Source of the DNA: Burkholderiales bacterium UBA2463
GTDB lineage: Bacteria; Pseudomonadota; Gammaproteobacteria; Burkholderiales; Burkholderiaceae_A
Direction: 5' to 3'
DNA: 36,234 bases
Assembly: GCA_002342295.1 (NCBI GenBank)
Contig: DDPR01000005.1
Span: 1 to 36,234 of the forward strand
The translations under genes and the position numbers were made by a program. Numbering within the stretch: position 1 is the stretch's first letter; each line of letters opens with the position of its first letter. Positions 7,642-15,963 of this stretch are shown piece after piece. The notes under the pieces are model-generated. The model saw nothing but the letters and a program-made list of their open reading frames with translations, was not told the origin of the DNA and did no database searches.

Positions 7642-8486
7642 GGGGTCCAATCGAGCCAGCCCGCCTGCCAGGTGAGCAACACGACCAAGCCGAACACGAT
7701 GCGGTAGTAGGCAAAGCCCACAAAACTGTGCGAGCTCACAAATCGCAAAAACCAGCGCACCACCACCATCGCACTCACGAAGGCGGTGGCCAGTCCGATG
7801 AGAAACATTCCCAGGTCCTCAGCCTGTAGCAGGTGCCATTGCTTGAAAAGACTATAGGCGCCGGCAGCAAGCAGGGTAGGCACAGCCAAGAAAAAAGAGA
7901 ACTCGGTGGCAGTCTGCCGAGACAGGCCAAAGAGCATGCCGCCGATGATGGTGGCACCCGAGCGGCTCGTGCCTGGAATCAGGGCCACCGCCTGCGCGAG
8001 CCCAACCTTGAGAGCATCCCTCCAGGTCATCGCATCAACGTGATTAACACGGAATGTCTGGGCGGGTCTTCTCTCCACCCAGATCATCACAAGCCCACCA
8101 ACGATGAAGGCTAAGGCCACCGGCACGGGAGAAAAAAGATAGGCCTTGATCTGTTTGGAGAACAGAAGGCCCAGAAGGGCTGCAGGCACAAATGCAACGC
8201 ACAGGTTAAGCAGCAGAGCACGAGAGGCGGCATCGCCCTTCGTGATGCCAACTGCCTGAAAAAAACGAACACGGTAAATCCAGACGATGGCCAGCATGGC
8301 ACCAGTCTGAATGGCAATGTCAAAGACCTTAGCGCGCTCGTCGTCAAACCCAAGCGCCCACCCCGCCAAAATGAGATGCCCAGTAGATGAAACAGGAAGG
8401 AATTCGGTCACCCCTTCGACCAGGCCCATCAGGAGCGCCTTCACCTCAATGGGCAGGCTGGCCAGCCCCAGTAGAATGTCCGTCAT
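7638..8486 (-). CDS. uppP: Undecaprenyl-diphosphatase UppP (BacA)
   Basis: Integral inner-membrane phosphatase of 282 residues with about eight hydrophobic helices. It dephosphorylates undecaprenyl pyrophosphate to recycle the lipid carrier for peptidoglycan and LPS; overexpression gives bacitracin resistance. Catalytic motifs are EGVTEFLPVSSTGH (24-37: Glu24, Glu28, His37) and PGTSRSG (171-177: Arg175), with the spacing known from E. coli. The ATG at 8486 lacks a Shine-Dalgarno but has TATGAT ending 8 bases upstream, so it may be translated from a nearly leaderless mRNA. Confidence 0.96.
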   Translation of the reverse strand: MTDILLGLASLPIEVKALLMGLVEGVTEFLPVSSTGHLILAGWALGFDDERAKVFDIAIQTGAMLAIVWIYRVRFFQAVGITKGDAASRALLLNLCVAFVPAALLGLLFSKQIKAYLFSPVPVALAFIVGGLVMIWVERRPAQTFRVNHVDAMTWRDALKVGLAQAVALIPGTSRSGATIIGGMLFGLSRQTATEFSFFLAVPTLLAAGAYSLFKQWHLLQAEDLGMFLIGLATAFVSAMVVVRWFLRFVSSHSFVGFAYYRIVFGLVVLLTWQAGWLDWTP

Positions 8487-8494
8487 AGGTGTGA

Positions 8495-8500
8495 ATCATA
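8495..8500 (-). promoter_or_regulatory. Candidate -10 (TATGAT) of uppP
   Basis: TATGAT on the reverse strand matches the sigma-70 -10 consensus at five of six positions and ends 8 bases before the uppP ATG, placing the transcription start at or next to the start codon. No good -35 is seen. Confidence 0.45.
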
Positions 8501-8543
8501 CGGGCTGCATCATCGGCTCTTTGCACCGATCCGGAGAACGCTC

Positions 8544-9230
8544 ATGTCCCTTGACTCAACGATCTTCTCAAGCGCACACCTCGATCAGGCGCGTGCGAAC
8601 GCTATCGCCCAACAGATTCGTCCCTGGGATGTGCTCGATCCTAGGGTGCTTGATGTACTCACCCAGGTTCGCCGCGAGATCTTTGTCCCCGAGGCCCACC
8701 GGGCACTCACCTTTGTCGATATGGAGATTCCCCTCCCCGAGGGGCAGTGCATGCTTTCACCCAAGGTCGAGGCGCGACTGCTCCAAGAGGCCGACCTCAA
8801 GCCGAGCGATGAGGTGCTAGAGATTGGCGCGGGATCGGGCCATATGGCCGCCCTGCTCTCTCACCTGAGTCAGTCCGTCATCACCGTTGAAAAGTATCCC
8901 AGCCTCGTTCAGTTCGCGCTCTCCAACCTCTCAAAGGCAGGCATTGGCAACGTCACAGTCATCGAAGGCAATGGCCTCTCTCTCGATGCCTCTGCCGCCC
9001 CTCGGCTCTTTGACGTCATCGTGGTCTCAGGTGGCCTTGCCCGCGCGCCCGAGGGCCTTCTAAATCAGCTCAAGCCCGGCGGCCGGCTGCTTGCAATTGT
9101 TGGTTCAGCCCCAGTCATGCAGGCACTCCTTCTCGAGAAGAGGGGTTCGAGCGTGCTCAAACGCGGGCTTTTTGAGACCATGGTGCCCATGCTCGAGGAT
9201 GCGCCCGTGGTGTCCACTTTTCAGTTCTAA
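8544..9230 (+). CDS. Protein-L-isoaspartate O-methyltransferase family protein
   Basis: SAM-dependent methyltransferase of 228 residues with an Rossmann-type motif VLEIGAGSGH (91-100) and the family opening IRPWDVLDPRVLDVL...REIFVP. Classical PIMT enzymes repair isoaspartyl residues and have a GQTIS-type active-site motif; here the position reads GQCMLSP (67-73). It therefore belongs to the divergent PIMT-like group found next to tolC in betaproteobacteria and its substrate is unproven. GGAGA lies 7 bases before the ATG. tolC follows after 15 bases in the same direction, so the two are probably co-transcribed. Confidence 0.85.
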   Translation: MSLDSTIFSSAHLDQARANAIAQQIRPWDVLDPRVLDVLTQVRREIFVPEAHRALTFVDMEIPLPEGQCMLSPKVEARLLQEADLKPSDEVLEIGAGSGHMAALLSHLSQSVITVEKYPSLVQFALSNLSKAGIGNVTVIEGNGLSLDASAAPRLFDVIVVSGGLARAPEGLLNQLKPGGRLLAIVGSAPVMQALLLEKRGSSVLKRGLFETMVPMLEDAPVVSTFQF

Positions 9231-9245
9231 CAGCCGAAGGTCTTC

Positions 9246-10571
9246 ATGCCCCCTCTTAGCCGTCTCTCCGTCCTTCTCACCCTCGCCTGGGCCGCCTCAC
9301 CTGCCCTCTCCCAGACCCTCACCCTAGAAGACGCGCTAAACAAAGCGCTCAGGGGAGACCCCACCTACCTCGCATCCGAGAAAACGCTGGAGGCGGGCAG
9401 AGAAGCAAGGCCCCAGGGCGTGGCAGGCATCCTGCCCACCATCTCAGGCTCGGCCACCCGATATCAGCGGGACTACACGGGCGGCACCTACGCGGGAACC
9501 ACCCTCACCCCCAAGACCTTTGCCGTATCGCTTAGCCAACCCATCTTCAACCTGTCGCTTTTGCGCAAGGCCCAGCAGGGGACCCAGAAGGTGGCCTCTG
9601 CAGAAGCCACCTTCACCAAGGCTCGGCAAGACACCTTTATTCGGGTGGCCGCAGCGTACTTCGATGTGCTCTCAGCCCAGGACGACCTGAGCAGCGCGCA
9701 GGCGGAGAAAAAGGCCATTGCCGAGCAGCTCGAGCAGGCCAAGCGCAGCTTTGAGGTTGGAACCGCCACGATTACCGATCAGCAAGAGGCCCAGGCGCGC
9801 TTTGACCTCATCCTCGCCAACGAAATCAAAGCCCAGAACACGCTCGACGTGAATCGACACGCCCTCTCCCTCATTGTTCGGGAGACGGTCTCCGGTCCGC
9901 TCAAGAGTATTCAAAAGAGCATCCCCATTCCTCGCCCCGAGCCCCTCGATCCCTTGGCCTGGGTCGATCAGGCCCGCAGCAGCAACCCGTCTGTGCGCAA
10001 GGCGGAGGCCGATCTTGAGACTGCTCGCCTTCAAGTGGGTGCGCAGTTCGCCGGCCACCTCCCCAGCCTCAATCTTGTCGCGAACAGAACCGTTGCTCGT
10101 GACGCCAGCACCACCGCCGCCGCTGCTGACTACGAGTACAACTACGTGGGCGTGGAACTCTCCATCCCAATCTTTGCAGGGGGTCTCGTCACCTCTCAGG
10201 TTCGGGAGGCGGCCGCCCTGCGGTCAAAGGCCGAACTCGACCTCGAGGCCGCGCGGCTGAGCGCAGAGCAAGAGGCTCGTAGTGCCTACCTCAACGTGCT
10301 GGCTGGACTTGCGCAGGTGAGCGCCTACGAGGCAGCCGAGAAGTCGAGCCAGCTCGCGCTCGATTCCAATAAGCTCGGCTACGAGGTGGGTGTGCGAATC
10401 AATATCGACATCCTCAACTCTCAGCAGCAGCTCTTCACGGCCAAGAGAAATCTCTCAAAGGCTCGCTATGACGTGCTTCTCGCGAGCCTCAAGTTGAAAG
10501 CCGCAGTAGGAGCGCTCAGTCTTGCTGACGTTCAGGCCGTAAGCCAGCTTATGGCCAAGGCCTCCGACTAG
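9246..10571 (+). CDS. tolC: TolC family outer membrane channel protein
   Basis: Outer-membrane efflux/secretion duct of 441 residues. A signal peptide (about 1-22, cleavage after ALS) precedes LTLEDALNKALRGDPTYLAS, the typical first helix. Long coiled-coil helices with the two internal OEP repeats follow (about 25-215 and 225-430), including the repeat feature YLNVLAG and the late NINILNSQQQLFTAKR-like stretch (here IDILNSQQQLFTAKRNLSKA). It forms the trimeric exit duct for RND pumps or type I secretion; no pump genes are adjacent. An AAGG lies 6 bases before the ATG. It shares the tetranucleotide CTAG with the stop of waaA. Confidence 0.93.
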   Translation: MPPLSRLSVLLTLAWAASPALSQTLTLEDALNKALRGDPTYLASEKTLEAGREARPQGVAGILPTISGSATRYQRDYTGGTYAGTTLTPKTFAVSLSQPIFNLSLLRKAQQGTQKVASAEATFTKARQDTFIRVAAAYFDVLSAQDDLSSAQAEKKAIAEQLEQAKRSFEVGTATITDQQEAQARFDLILANEIKAQNTLDVNRHALSLIVRETVSGPLKSIQKSIPIPRPEPLDPLAWVDQARSSNPSVRKAEADLETARLQVGAQFAGHLPSLNLVANRTVARDASTTAAAADYEYNYVGVELSIPIFAGGLVTSQVREAAALRSKAELDLEAARLSAEQEARSAYLNVLAGLAQVSAYEAAEKSSQLALDSNKLGYEVGVRINIDILNSQQQLFTAKRNLSKARYDVLLASLKLKAAVGALSLADVQAVSQLMAKASD

Positions 10572-11920
10572 CCTGCCCCGACCGAGAGAAGCCGATCGAG
10601 TGCGCGTAGCGTGCGGGCACTCGCCCCTTGGTGGGTCACCGCAAAGTCCTTTGCTGCCGAGCACGCGCGCTCGTAGGCCTTCGCATCTTCCATAAGAAGC
10701 TGCGCTGAGCCATAAAACTCGGCCACCGAACCCACCTCAAAGCCAGCGCCACAGTCTCGGAGTTCACGGGCGATGGCCTGAAAGTTAAACATCGCGGGCC
10801 CAAAAAAGACAGGGCGACCCTGGGCGCAAGCTTCAATTGGGTTCTGCCCCCCAAGCGGCAAGAGACTCCCCCCGATCAGCGCCAGGTCACTTGCAGCCAC
10901 GTAAGCAGACATCTCGCCCAGAGAGTCCCCAATGAGGCACTCCACCTCCGCATTCAGCACCAGATCTTGCGATCTCTGCGCGGTCTTTAGTCCGGCCGTC
11001 CTCGCCAGATCTGCAACGCGCTCAAACCGCTGAGGGTGACGGGGCACCACCAAGAGCAGGGCCCCGCGCGGACGCACGAGCTGCCAGGAGCGAAAGAGCT
11101 CAATCTCCTCATCGTCTCGGCTGCTGATGACCAGCCAGACCCACCGATGAGGCCAGGCAGCTCGCCACTCTCGGCCGAGGTCTGCCAGGGCAACCGAAGT
11201 CTCCACGTCAAACTTGAGGCTTCCAGTCAGTTCAAGCGCACCCGCGTAGCCATTGGCCATGAATCGCTGCGCATCCGCATGGGTCTGGGCCAAGACCAGT
11301 GACAGAGCGCCCAAGGCCGGCCGTGCAAGGCTCGAGAAGCGTCGCAGTGAGCGGGCAGATCGATGAGAGAGCCTGGCATTGATAAGGGCCATGGGAATGC
11401 CACGCGAGCGAGCCTGAGCGAGCAGGTTGGGCCAGAGCTCAGTCTCCATGAGCAGGCCAAGCGAGGGCCTTGCCCATCGCAGAAAACGCGCATTGGCCCA
11501 GGGCAAGTCGTAGGGGAGGTAGGCCTGCACAAACACCTCGGGCGACTCATCACCAAAGAGGGCCACACCGGTCTGGCGACCCGTGGGGGTGGTGTGTGTG
11601 AGCAGCACGCGAACCTTTCCACTGGCCAGCCAGGCCTTAATTAGAGGCTGGGCCGCGTGGGTCTCTCCCACCGAGACAGCATGAAGCCAGATGACGGGCC
11701 GGTCGAGCTGAGAAAACGCATAGGGCCCCGCATGCCTCGGGACGCCTAGAAAGCGCTCCCCCCAGTGCTGCCAGTAGGCAGGCTGTCGGCGCGCGCGCCA
11801 GGCGAGATAAGTCGCCAGCAGGGGCAGCAGCAGGGTTCCGAGGACCGTGTAGGCAGCCCGCAGAAGCCCACTTAAAAAAGAGTGTCTCTCTGCTGCTGCG
11901 CTTATCCGCGCTCGAGTCAT
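10568..11920 (-). CDS. waaA: 3-deoxy-D-manno-octulosonic acid (Kdo) transferase
   Basis: Membrane-associated GT30 glycosyltransferase of 450 residues that adds Kdo from CMP-Kdo to lipid IVA. It has an N-terminal membrane helix (about 20-40), then WLHAVSVGET (78-87) containing the catalytic Glu86. THTTPTGR, METELWPN and INARLSHRSARS follow, then the donor-site stretch GGSLLPLGGQNPIE. Length matches family. It overlaps the waaC stop by one base (TGATG), so the two are translationally coupled. The 3' end overlaps tolC by four bases. Whether it adds one or two Kdo residues cannot be read. Confidence 0.95.
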   Translation of the reverse strand: MTRARISAAAERHSFLSGLLRAAYTVLGTLLLPLLATYLAWRARRQPAYWQHWGERFLGVPRHAGPYAFSQLDRPVIWLHAVSVGETHAAQPLIKAWLASGKVRVLLTHTTPTGRQTGVALFGDESPEVFVQAYLPYDLPWANARFLRWARPSLGLLMETELWPNLLAQARSRGIPMALINARLSHRSARSLRRFSSLARPALGALSLVLAQTHADAQRFMANGYAGALELTGSLKFDVETSVALADLGREWRAAWPHRWVWLVISSRDDEEIELFRSWQLVRPRGALLLVVPRHPQRFERVADLARTAGLKTAQRSQDLVLNAEVECLIGDSLGEMSAYVAASDLALIGGSLLPLGGQNPIEACAQGRPVFFGPAMFNFQAIARELRDCGAGFEVGSVAEFYGSAQLLMEDAKAYERACSAAKDFAVTHQGASARTLRALDRLLSVGAG

Positions 11921-12924
11921 CAGAGAAGTCCCCAGCGACGGGCCTGCGCAAGGACGCGATCGGCAAAGATCTCATCGCCTTCGATGGTGTGAGACTTCAC
12001 GGCCCAGTCCAGGCCATATCGGCCAGAGGGTGTTCCCGTGAGAACACCAATCGTCGGGCGCCCAAGGGCGGCTGCCCAGTGCGTGAGCCCCGTATCAAGG
12101 CCTACGACCAACTGCGCATGCTGGATGATGGCGGCCATCTCCGTCAGCGAGCAGGCCGGAAGGGCAACGCCTCCCGTGGTCTCTGCCAGCGCCCGCGCAC
12201 GAACGCGCTCCATCTCATTGCCCGCCGGAAAGAGCGGCACCCAGCCGAGCTCGGCCATGGTCTTGCCCAGCGCCTGCCAATGCACCTCGGGCCAGAGCTT
12301 CTCTGGCCGACTCGTGTTGTGCACCAGGAGAACCCAGCGCGAGGCCGACTCTGGGTCCTGGCCCATGCGCGAGCAGAGCGCCTTGAAGGACGTTCCCAGC
12401 ATGGCCGCAGCCAGGTGGTGGCCGGTCACGGGTCGATGCCGAAGTTCATAGCCCAGGGCAGTCGAGAAAAGCGTTCGAAGCCGCTCAACCGCGTGTACCT
12501 CGGGCGGGCTGTGAACCGTCTGTCCGGCCGCAAGACTCGCCAGAGGCTCTCGGGCGCTCGACCAGTTAAAACACCAGCGCCGTCGGCGAGCAACGCCAGA
12601 GCGAAGGGAGAGGACCGCGCTTTTGATGAGGCCCTGCGCATCAATGACGAGGTCGTAGGGCTCCTCCACATGCCGAAAGCGATGGATGGCCGCCGATAAC
12701 TCCTCCCGAACCGCGGGATCGCGATAGCGACCCTTCCATCTGCGAAAGGCAACCGGAAAGACGCGATCCACGCCCGGATAGAGCTCGGGAATCTCGACAA
12801 AAGTCTCCTCGGCCACCCAGTCCACAGAAAGATTCGGCACCGCGTGCTTGGCCTCAGCGACTGCCGATAAGCAGTGCACCAGATCCCCCATCGAGCTGGT
12901 CTTGATAACGAGCAGTCGGGGCAT
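11920..12924 (-). CDS. waaC: Lipopolysaccharide heptosyltransferase I
   Basis: GT9 enzyme of 334 residues that transfers the first L-glycero-D-manno-heptose to Kdo of the inner core, at the cytoplasmic face. Landmarks are LVIKTSSMGDLVHCL (5-19), DLVIDAQGLIKSA, the substrate loop LVHNTSRPEKLWP and VGLDTGLTHWAAALGRPTIGV, which are type I rather than type II features. The gene lies between manB (8-base gap) and waaA (one-base overlap) in one reverse-strand unit. Confidence 0.95.
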   Translation of the reverse strand: MPRLLVIKTSSMGDLVHCLSAVAEAKHAVPNLSVDWVAEETFVEIPELYPGVDRVFPVAFRRWKGRYRDPAVREELSAAIHRFRHVEEPYDLVIDAQGLIKSAVLSLRSGVARRRRWCFNWSSAREPLASLAAGQTVHSPPEVHAVERLRTLFSTALGYELRHRPVTGHHLAAAMLGTSFKALCSRMGQDPESASRWVLLVHNTSRPEKLWPEVHWQALGKTMAELGWVPLFPAGNEMERVRARALAETTGGVALPACSLTEMAAIIQHAQLVVGLDTGLTHWAAALGRPTIGVLTGTPSGRYGLDWAVKSHTIEGDEIFADRVLAQARRWGLL

Positions 12925-12932
12925 AGGCCCCC

Positions 12933-14342
12933 TCAGAAGGGGAGAGTCGCCTGAGGCATGACGGCCAGAAGGCCCGCTCGAAACTCGCCCTGAATCCGGC
13001 TCAGTGCCTCAGGGGTGTCCGCCTCAAAGCGCAGAACGACCACAGGAGTCGTGTTCGAGGCACGAGCCAGACCAAAGCCATCGTCATACTCCACGCGAAT
13101 CCCGTCGATGGTGATGCGAGAGCGGGCCGTGGGAAAAAGCGCCTTGGCGGCAAGCCGAGCCACCATGGCGTGGTTCTCGCCCTCTGAGGTCTTAACCTGT
13201 AACTCAGGCGTGCTGGCAGAGTCCGGAAGCGCCTCCAGGACGGCCGACGGGTTCTCGCTTCGCGCAAGAATTTCAAGCAGGCGCGCAGCGGTGTAGAGCC
13301 CGTCATCAAAGCCATACCAACGATCATTGAAAAAAATGTGGCCGCTCATCTCCCCGGCCAAAGGTGCCTGCGTCTCCTTGAGCTTGGCCTTGATGAGCGA
13401 GTGCCCCGTTCGCCACATCAGTGGCTCTCCGCCGTGGGCCTCAATGTGGCGGGCAAGCAGGCGGCTGCACTTCACATCAAAAATAATCTGCGCACCTGGG
13501 CGCACCGAGAGCACGTCCTGGGCGTAGAGCATAAGCTGCCGATCGGGCCAGATGATGCGCCCATTTCGAGTCACCACGCCAAGCCGATCGCCATCTCCGT
13601 CAAAGGCCAGGCCCAGGTCGAGGTCCTTCTCGCTCACCACCCGAATGAGGTCCTCCAGGTTGTGAGGATCCGCGGGGTCGGGATGGTGATGAGGAAATGT
13701 TCCGTCGATCTCGCAATAGAGGGGAGTGACCTCACAGCCCAGCTGCGCAAGCACCTCTGGACCCAGCTCGCCTGCAACGCCACTTCCTGCGTCAACCGCG
13801 ACACGAAGTGGCCGGGCAAGGTGTACATCACTGGTAATTCGTCCCACATACTCCGCGCGCACATCGCGCACCGAGGCGCTGCCCCTTCTCACCCCCAGCT
13901 CCAGGTGCGCCTGCACGCGGCCGTCCTCAAGGCCAGCCCGCAGACGCTGAATCTGCTCACCCGAGAGGGTGGCTCCCGCGACCATCATCTTGAGGCCGTT
14001 GTACTGGGGTGGATTGTGGCTTCCAGTGATGGCAACACCCGTTCCCGTACCCAGCAAATGCGTGGCGAAATAGACGACCGGCGTGGGCACCCGACCAATA
14101 TCAATCACGTCAACCCCCGCCTCCATGAGGCCTTCGGAGAGACAGGCCTGCAGTCTCGGACCGGACAGGCGGCCATCGCGGCCCACCACACAACGGGCCT
14201 GACCCTGCTCACTCATCATCCACCCCAGCGCCTGGCCGATCAGGCGCACGCCCTCCTCGGTGAGCGTCTCATCAACGACACCGCGGATGTCATAGGCCTT
14301 GAAGATCGATGCCGGAGGGGGTCTGAGGGACGAGAAAGTCAT
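12933..14342 (-). CDS. manB: Phosphomannomutase/phosphoglucomutase
   Basis: Alpha-D-phosphohexomutase of 469 residues interconverting hexose-6-phosphate and hexose-1-phosphate via a phosphoserine. The catalytic serine is Ser108 in TGSHNP. The Mg2+ loop is DGDGDR (248-253), the sugar-specificity loop GEMSGH (330-335), and the N-terminal anchor KAYDIRG (15-21). GEMSGH fits the dual phosphomannomutase/phosphoglucomutase (AlgC-like) group. It supplies sugar phosphates for LPS and is the first gene of manB-waaC-waaA. Starts at 14342 with only 29 bases to divergent apaH. The name algC is equally used for this family. Confidence 0.92.
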   Translation of the reverse strand: MTFSSLRPPPASIFKAYDIRGVVDETLTEEGVRLIGQALGWMMSEQGQARCVVGRDGRLSGPRLQACLSEGLMEAGVDVIDIGRVPTPVVYFATHLLGTGTGVAITGSHNPPQYNGLKMMVAGATLSGEQIQRLRAGLEDGRVQAHLELGVRRGSASVRDVRAEYVGRITSDVHLARPLRVAVDAGSGVAGELGPEVLAQLGCEVTPLYCEIDGTFPHHHPDPADPHNLEDLIRVVSEKDLDLGLAFDGDGDRLGVVTRNGRIIWPDRQLMLYAQDVLSVRPGAQIIFDVKCSRLLARHIEAHGGEPLMWRTGHSLIKAKLKETQAPLAGEMSGHIFFNDRWYGFDDGLYTAARLLEILARSENPSAVLEALPDSASTPELQVKTSEGENHAMVARLAAKALFPTARSRITIDGIRVEYDDGFGLARASNTTPVVVLRFEADTPEALSRIQGEFRAGLLAVMPQATLPF

Positions 14343-14371
14343 GGGCTGCCCAATATCTTACGATGCGCGGT

Positions 14372-15175
14372 ATGGCGACCTATGTCATTGGTGACGTGCA
14401 GGGCTGTGCAGACAGCCTGGAGGCCCTCGTCTCCCAACTTCCCCTTCGGCTAGACCGAGACGAGCTCTGGTTCGTGGGCGATCTCGTCAATCGAGGCCCC
14501 AAGTCGCTCAAGGTGCTCAAAATGATTCAGGCCGCCGGCGAGCGGGCCACCTGCGTGCTGGGCAATCATGACCTGCACCTTCTGGCACTGGCCTGTGGCG
14601 CGCGCGCAGCCGGTCCCGGAGATACGCTGCTGCAAGTCATCAAAGCACCCGATGCCAAACGCCACATCAACTGGCTCAGAAACAGGCCGCTGGCCCATGC
14701 TCGCGGAAACACGCTCATGGTTCACGCAGGCGTCTTGCCGGGCTGGAGTCTGCGAAAAACCGTGTCGCTCGCTCGCGAGGTGGAGGCGCGCCTTCAGAGC
14801 AATCACTGGCAGGACTTCATGCACGAGATGTACGGCAACGCCCCCCTGCACTGGCGAGACAACCTCGAGGGCCACGCACGTCTTCGCACCATCGTGAATG
14901 TGCTCACCCGAGTGCGCTATCTCACGCCCGAGGGCCATCTCGAGCTCAAGTGCAAGGCGCCTCCGGCGCAGGCTCCTGCTCGCCTCACACCATGGTTTGA
15001 CCATGCGGAGCGCGCCACATCCCATCAACGGGTCATCGTGGGCCACTGGTCGACTCTGGGGCTTCGCATCTCACCCCAGTTCATTGCTCTCGATTCAGGC
15101 TGCGTCTGGCGTGGCTACCTCAGTGCGGTTCGGCTAGAGGACCTCGCCGTGTTCCAACAGATTGCAATCGACTAA
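14372..15175 (+). CDS. apaH: Bis(5'-nucleosyl)-tetraphosphatase, symmetrical (ApaH)
   Basis: Metallophosphoesterase of 267 residues that splits Ap4A symmetrically into two ADP and can remove Np4 caps from RNA. Metal-binding motifs are GDVQGC (7-12), GDLVNRG (36-42) and GNHD (64-67), with later histidines (VHAG; VGHWS). I chose ATG 14372 (MATYVIGD), the usual family beginning. An in-frame ATG at 14363 adds three residues. Neither has a clear Shine-Dalgarno, and TATCTT (14354-14359) is a weak -10 candidate close by. It shares CTAA with the stop of the opposing acyltransferase gene. Confidence 0.94.
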   Translation: MATYVIGDVQGCADSLEALVSQLPLRLDRDELWFVGDLVNRGPKSLKVLKMIQAAGERATCVLGNHDLHLLALACGARAAGPGDTLLQVIKAPDAKRHINWLRNRPLAHARGNTLMVHAGVLPGWSLRKTVSLAREVEARLQSNHWQDFMHEMYGNAPLHWRDNLEGHARLRTIVNVLTRVRYLTPEGHLELKCKAPPAQAPARLTPWFDHAERATSHQRVIVGHWSTLGLRISPQFIALDSGCVWRGYLSAVRLEDLAVFQQIAID

Positions 15176-15963
15176 GCGCGCTGCCCGATCGAGAGGCCGG
15201 CCAAGATTCGGGCATAGGCCTCATCCGAGAGCGTGCGTCGGTTAGGCTGGGCGAGCTCACCAAAGTGAATGGGGGAGTGAAAAATCGGCGAGACCGATAG
15301 CCCAGGGGTGCGCATGATGCGCAACATGGAGCCCACAAGCGTCATCTCCCCCACATAGGCCGTCACGCTCGATGCGAGGCCCTGCTGCCAATACCGAATA
15401 CTGATGGGCTGCACGAGAAGGTCTGGCCGTCGCTCAACGAGACTGAAGAGGTTGGAGTGAAACTTCAGCAGCCCATGACCTTCGGAGGTGGTTCCCTCGG
15501 GGAAAAAACAGATGCGCTCGCCCAGGTCGCAGCGGCGCTGAGCCTGGTGCAGAACATCGTGAACCGCATGTCGACGACCGCGCTCAATGTAGAGGGTGCC
15601 TGCTGCAGTCACCAGCCAGCCGATGACGGGCCAGCTCCGAATCTGCGACTTGGCAATGAAGGTCATGGGCTCCAGCGCATGAAGCACGTAGATGTCCAGC
15701 CAGGACACGTGGTTTGACACGACCAGGCAGGGGCTTGGCAGCTCGCCCGCCTGCTGACGATCAAAGCGCACACCACAGAGAAAAAGAACGCCTCGGGCGA
15801 ATACGCGCACGCTCACGCGGCGTCCCGAGCGGCCAAGGATGCGCATCATCACAGCCGCCCAGAAGCAGCCTCCGGCCACCCACATCAAGAGGGCGGGAAC
15901 CCGCCACAGCAACCGCAGCACAGCCCTATCCCTGAGTGGGCGCGCGATAGACGCAGTGGCCAT
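15172..15963 (-). CDS. PlsC-like 1-acyl-sn-glycerol-3-phosphate acyltransferase
   Basis: Membrane-bound acyltransferase of about 263 residues. The catalytic H(X)4D box is in VVSNHVSWLD, the second motif is FFPEGTTSEG, and hydrophobic segments precede the first box. Such enzymes acylate lysophosphatidate to phosphatidate, or sometimes ornithine-type lipids. The start is uncertain: ATG 15963 overlaps pyrC' by 38 bases. GTG 15921 has AGGG 8 bases upstream, begins just after the pyrC' stop (249 residues) and is plausible. TTG 16005 is unlikely. It is the last gene of the reverse pyr unit and overlaps apaH tail to tail by four bases. Confidence 0.88.
   Translation of the reverse strand: MATASIARPLRDRAVLRLLWRVPALLMWVAGGCFWAAVMMRILGRSGRRVSVRVFARGVLFLCGVRFDRQQAGELPSPCLVVSNHVSWLDIYVLHALEPMTFIAKSQIRSWPVIGWLVTAAGTLYIERGRRHAVHDVLHQAQRRCDLGERICFFPEGTTSEGHGLLKFHSNLFSLVERRPDLLVQPISIRYWQQGLASSVTAYVGEMTLVGSMLRIMRTPGLSVSPIFHSPIHFGELAQPNRRTLSDEAYARILAGLSIGQRA

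Noticed and set aside
13338..14453. 371-codon forward frame opposite manB
   Set aside because: It lies entirely antisense to the clear phosphohexomutase frame and runs into apaH; no recognisable domain. It is a by-product of GC-rich codon bias.
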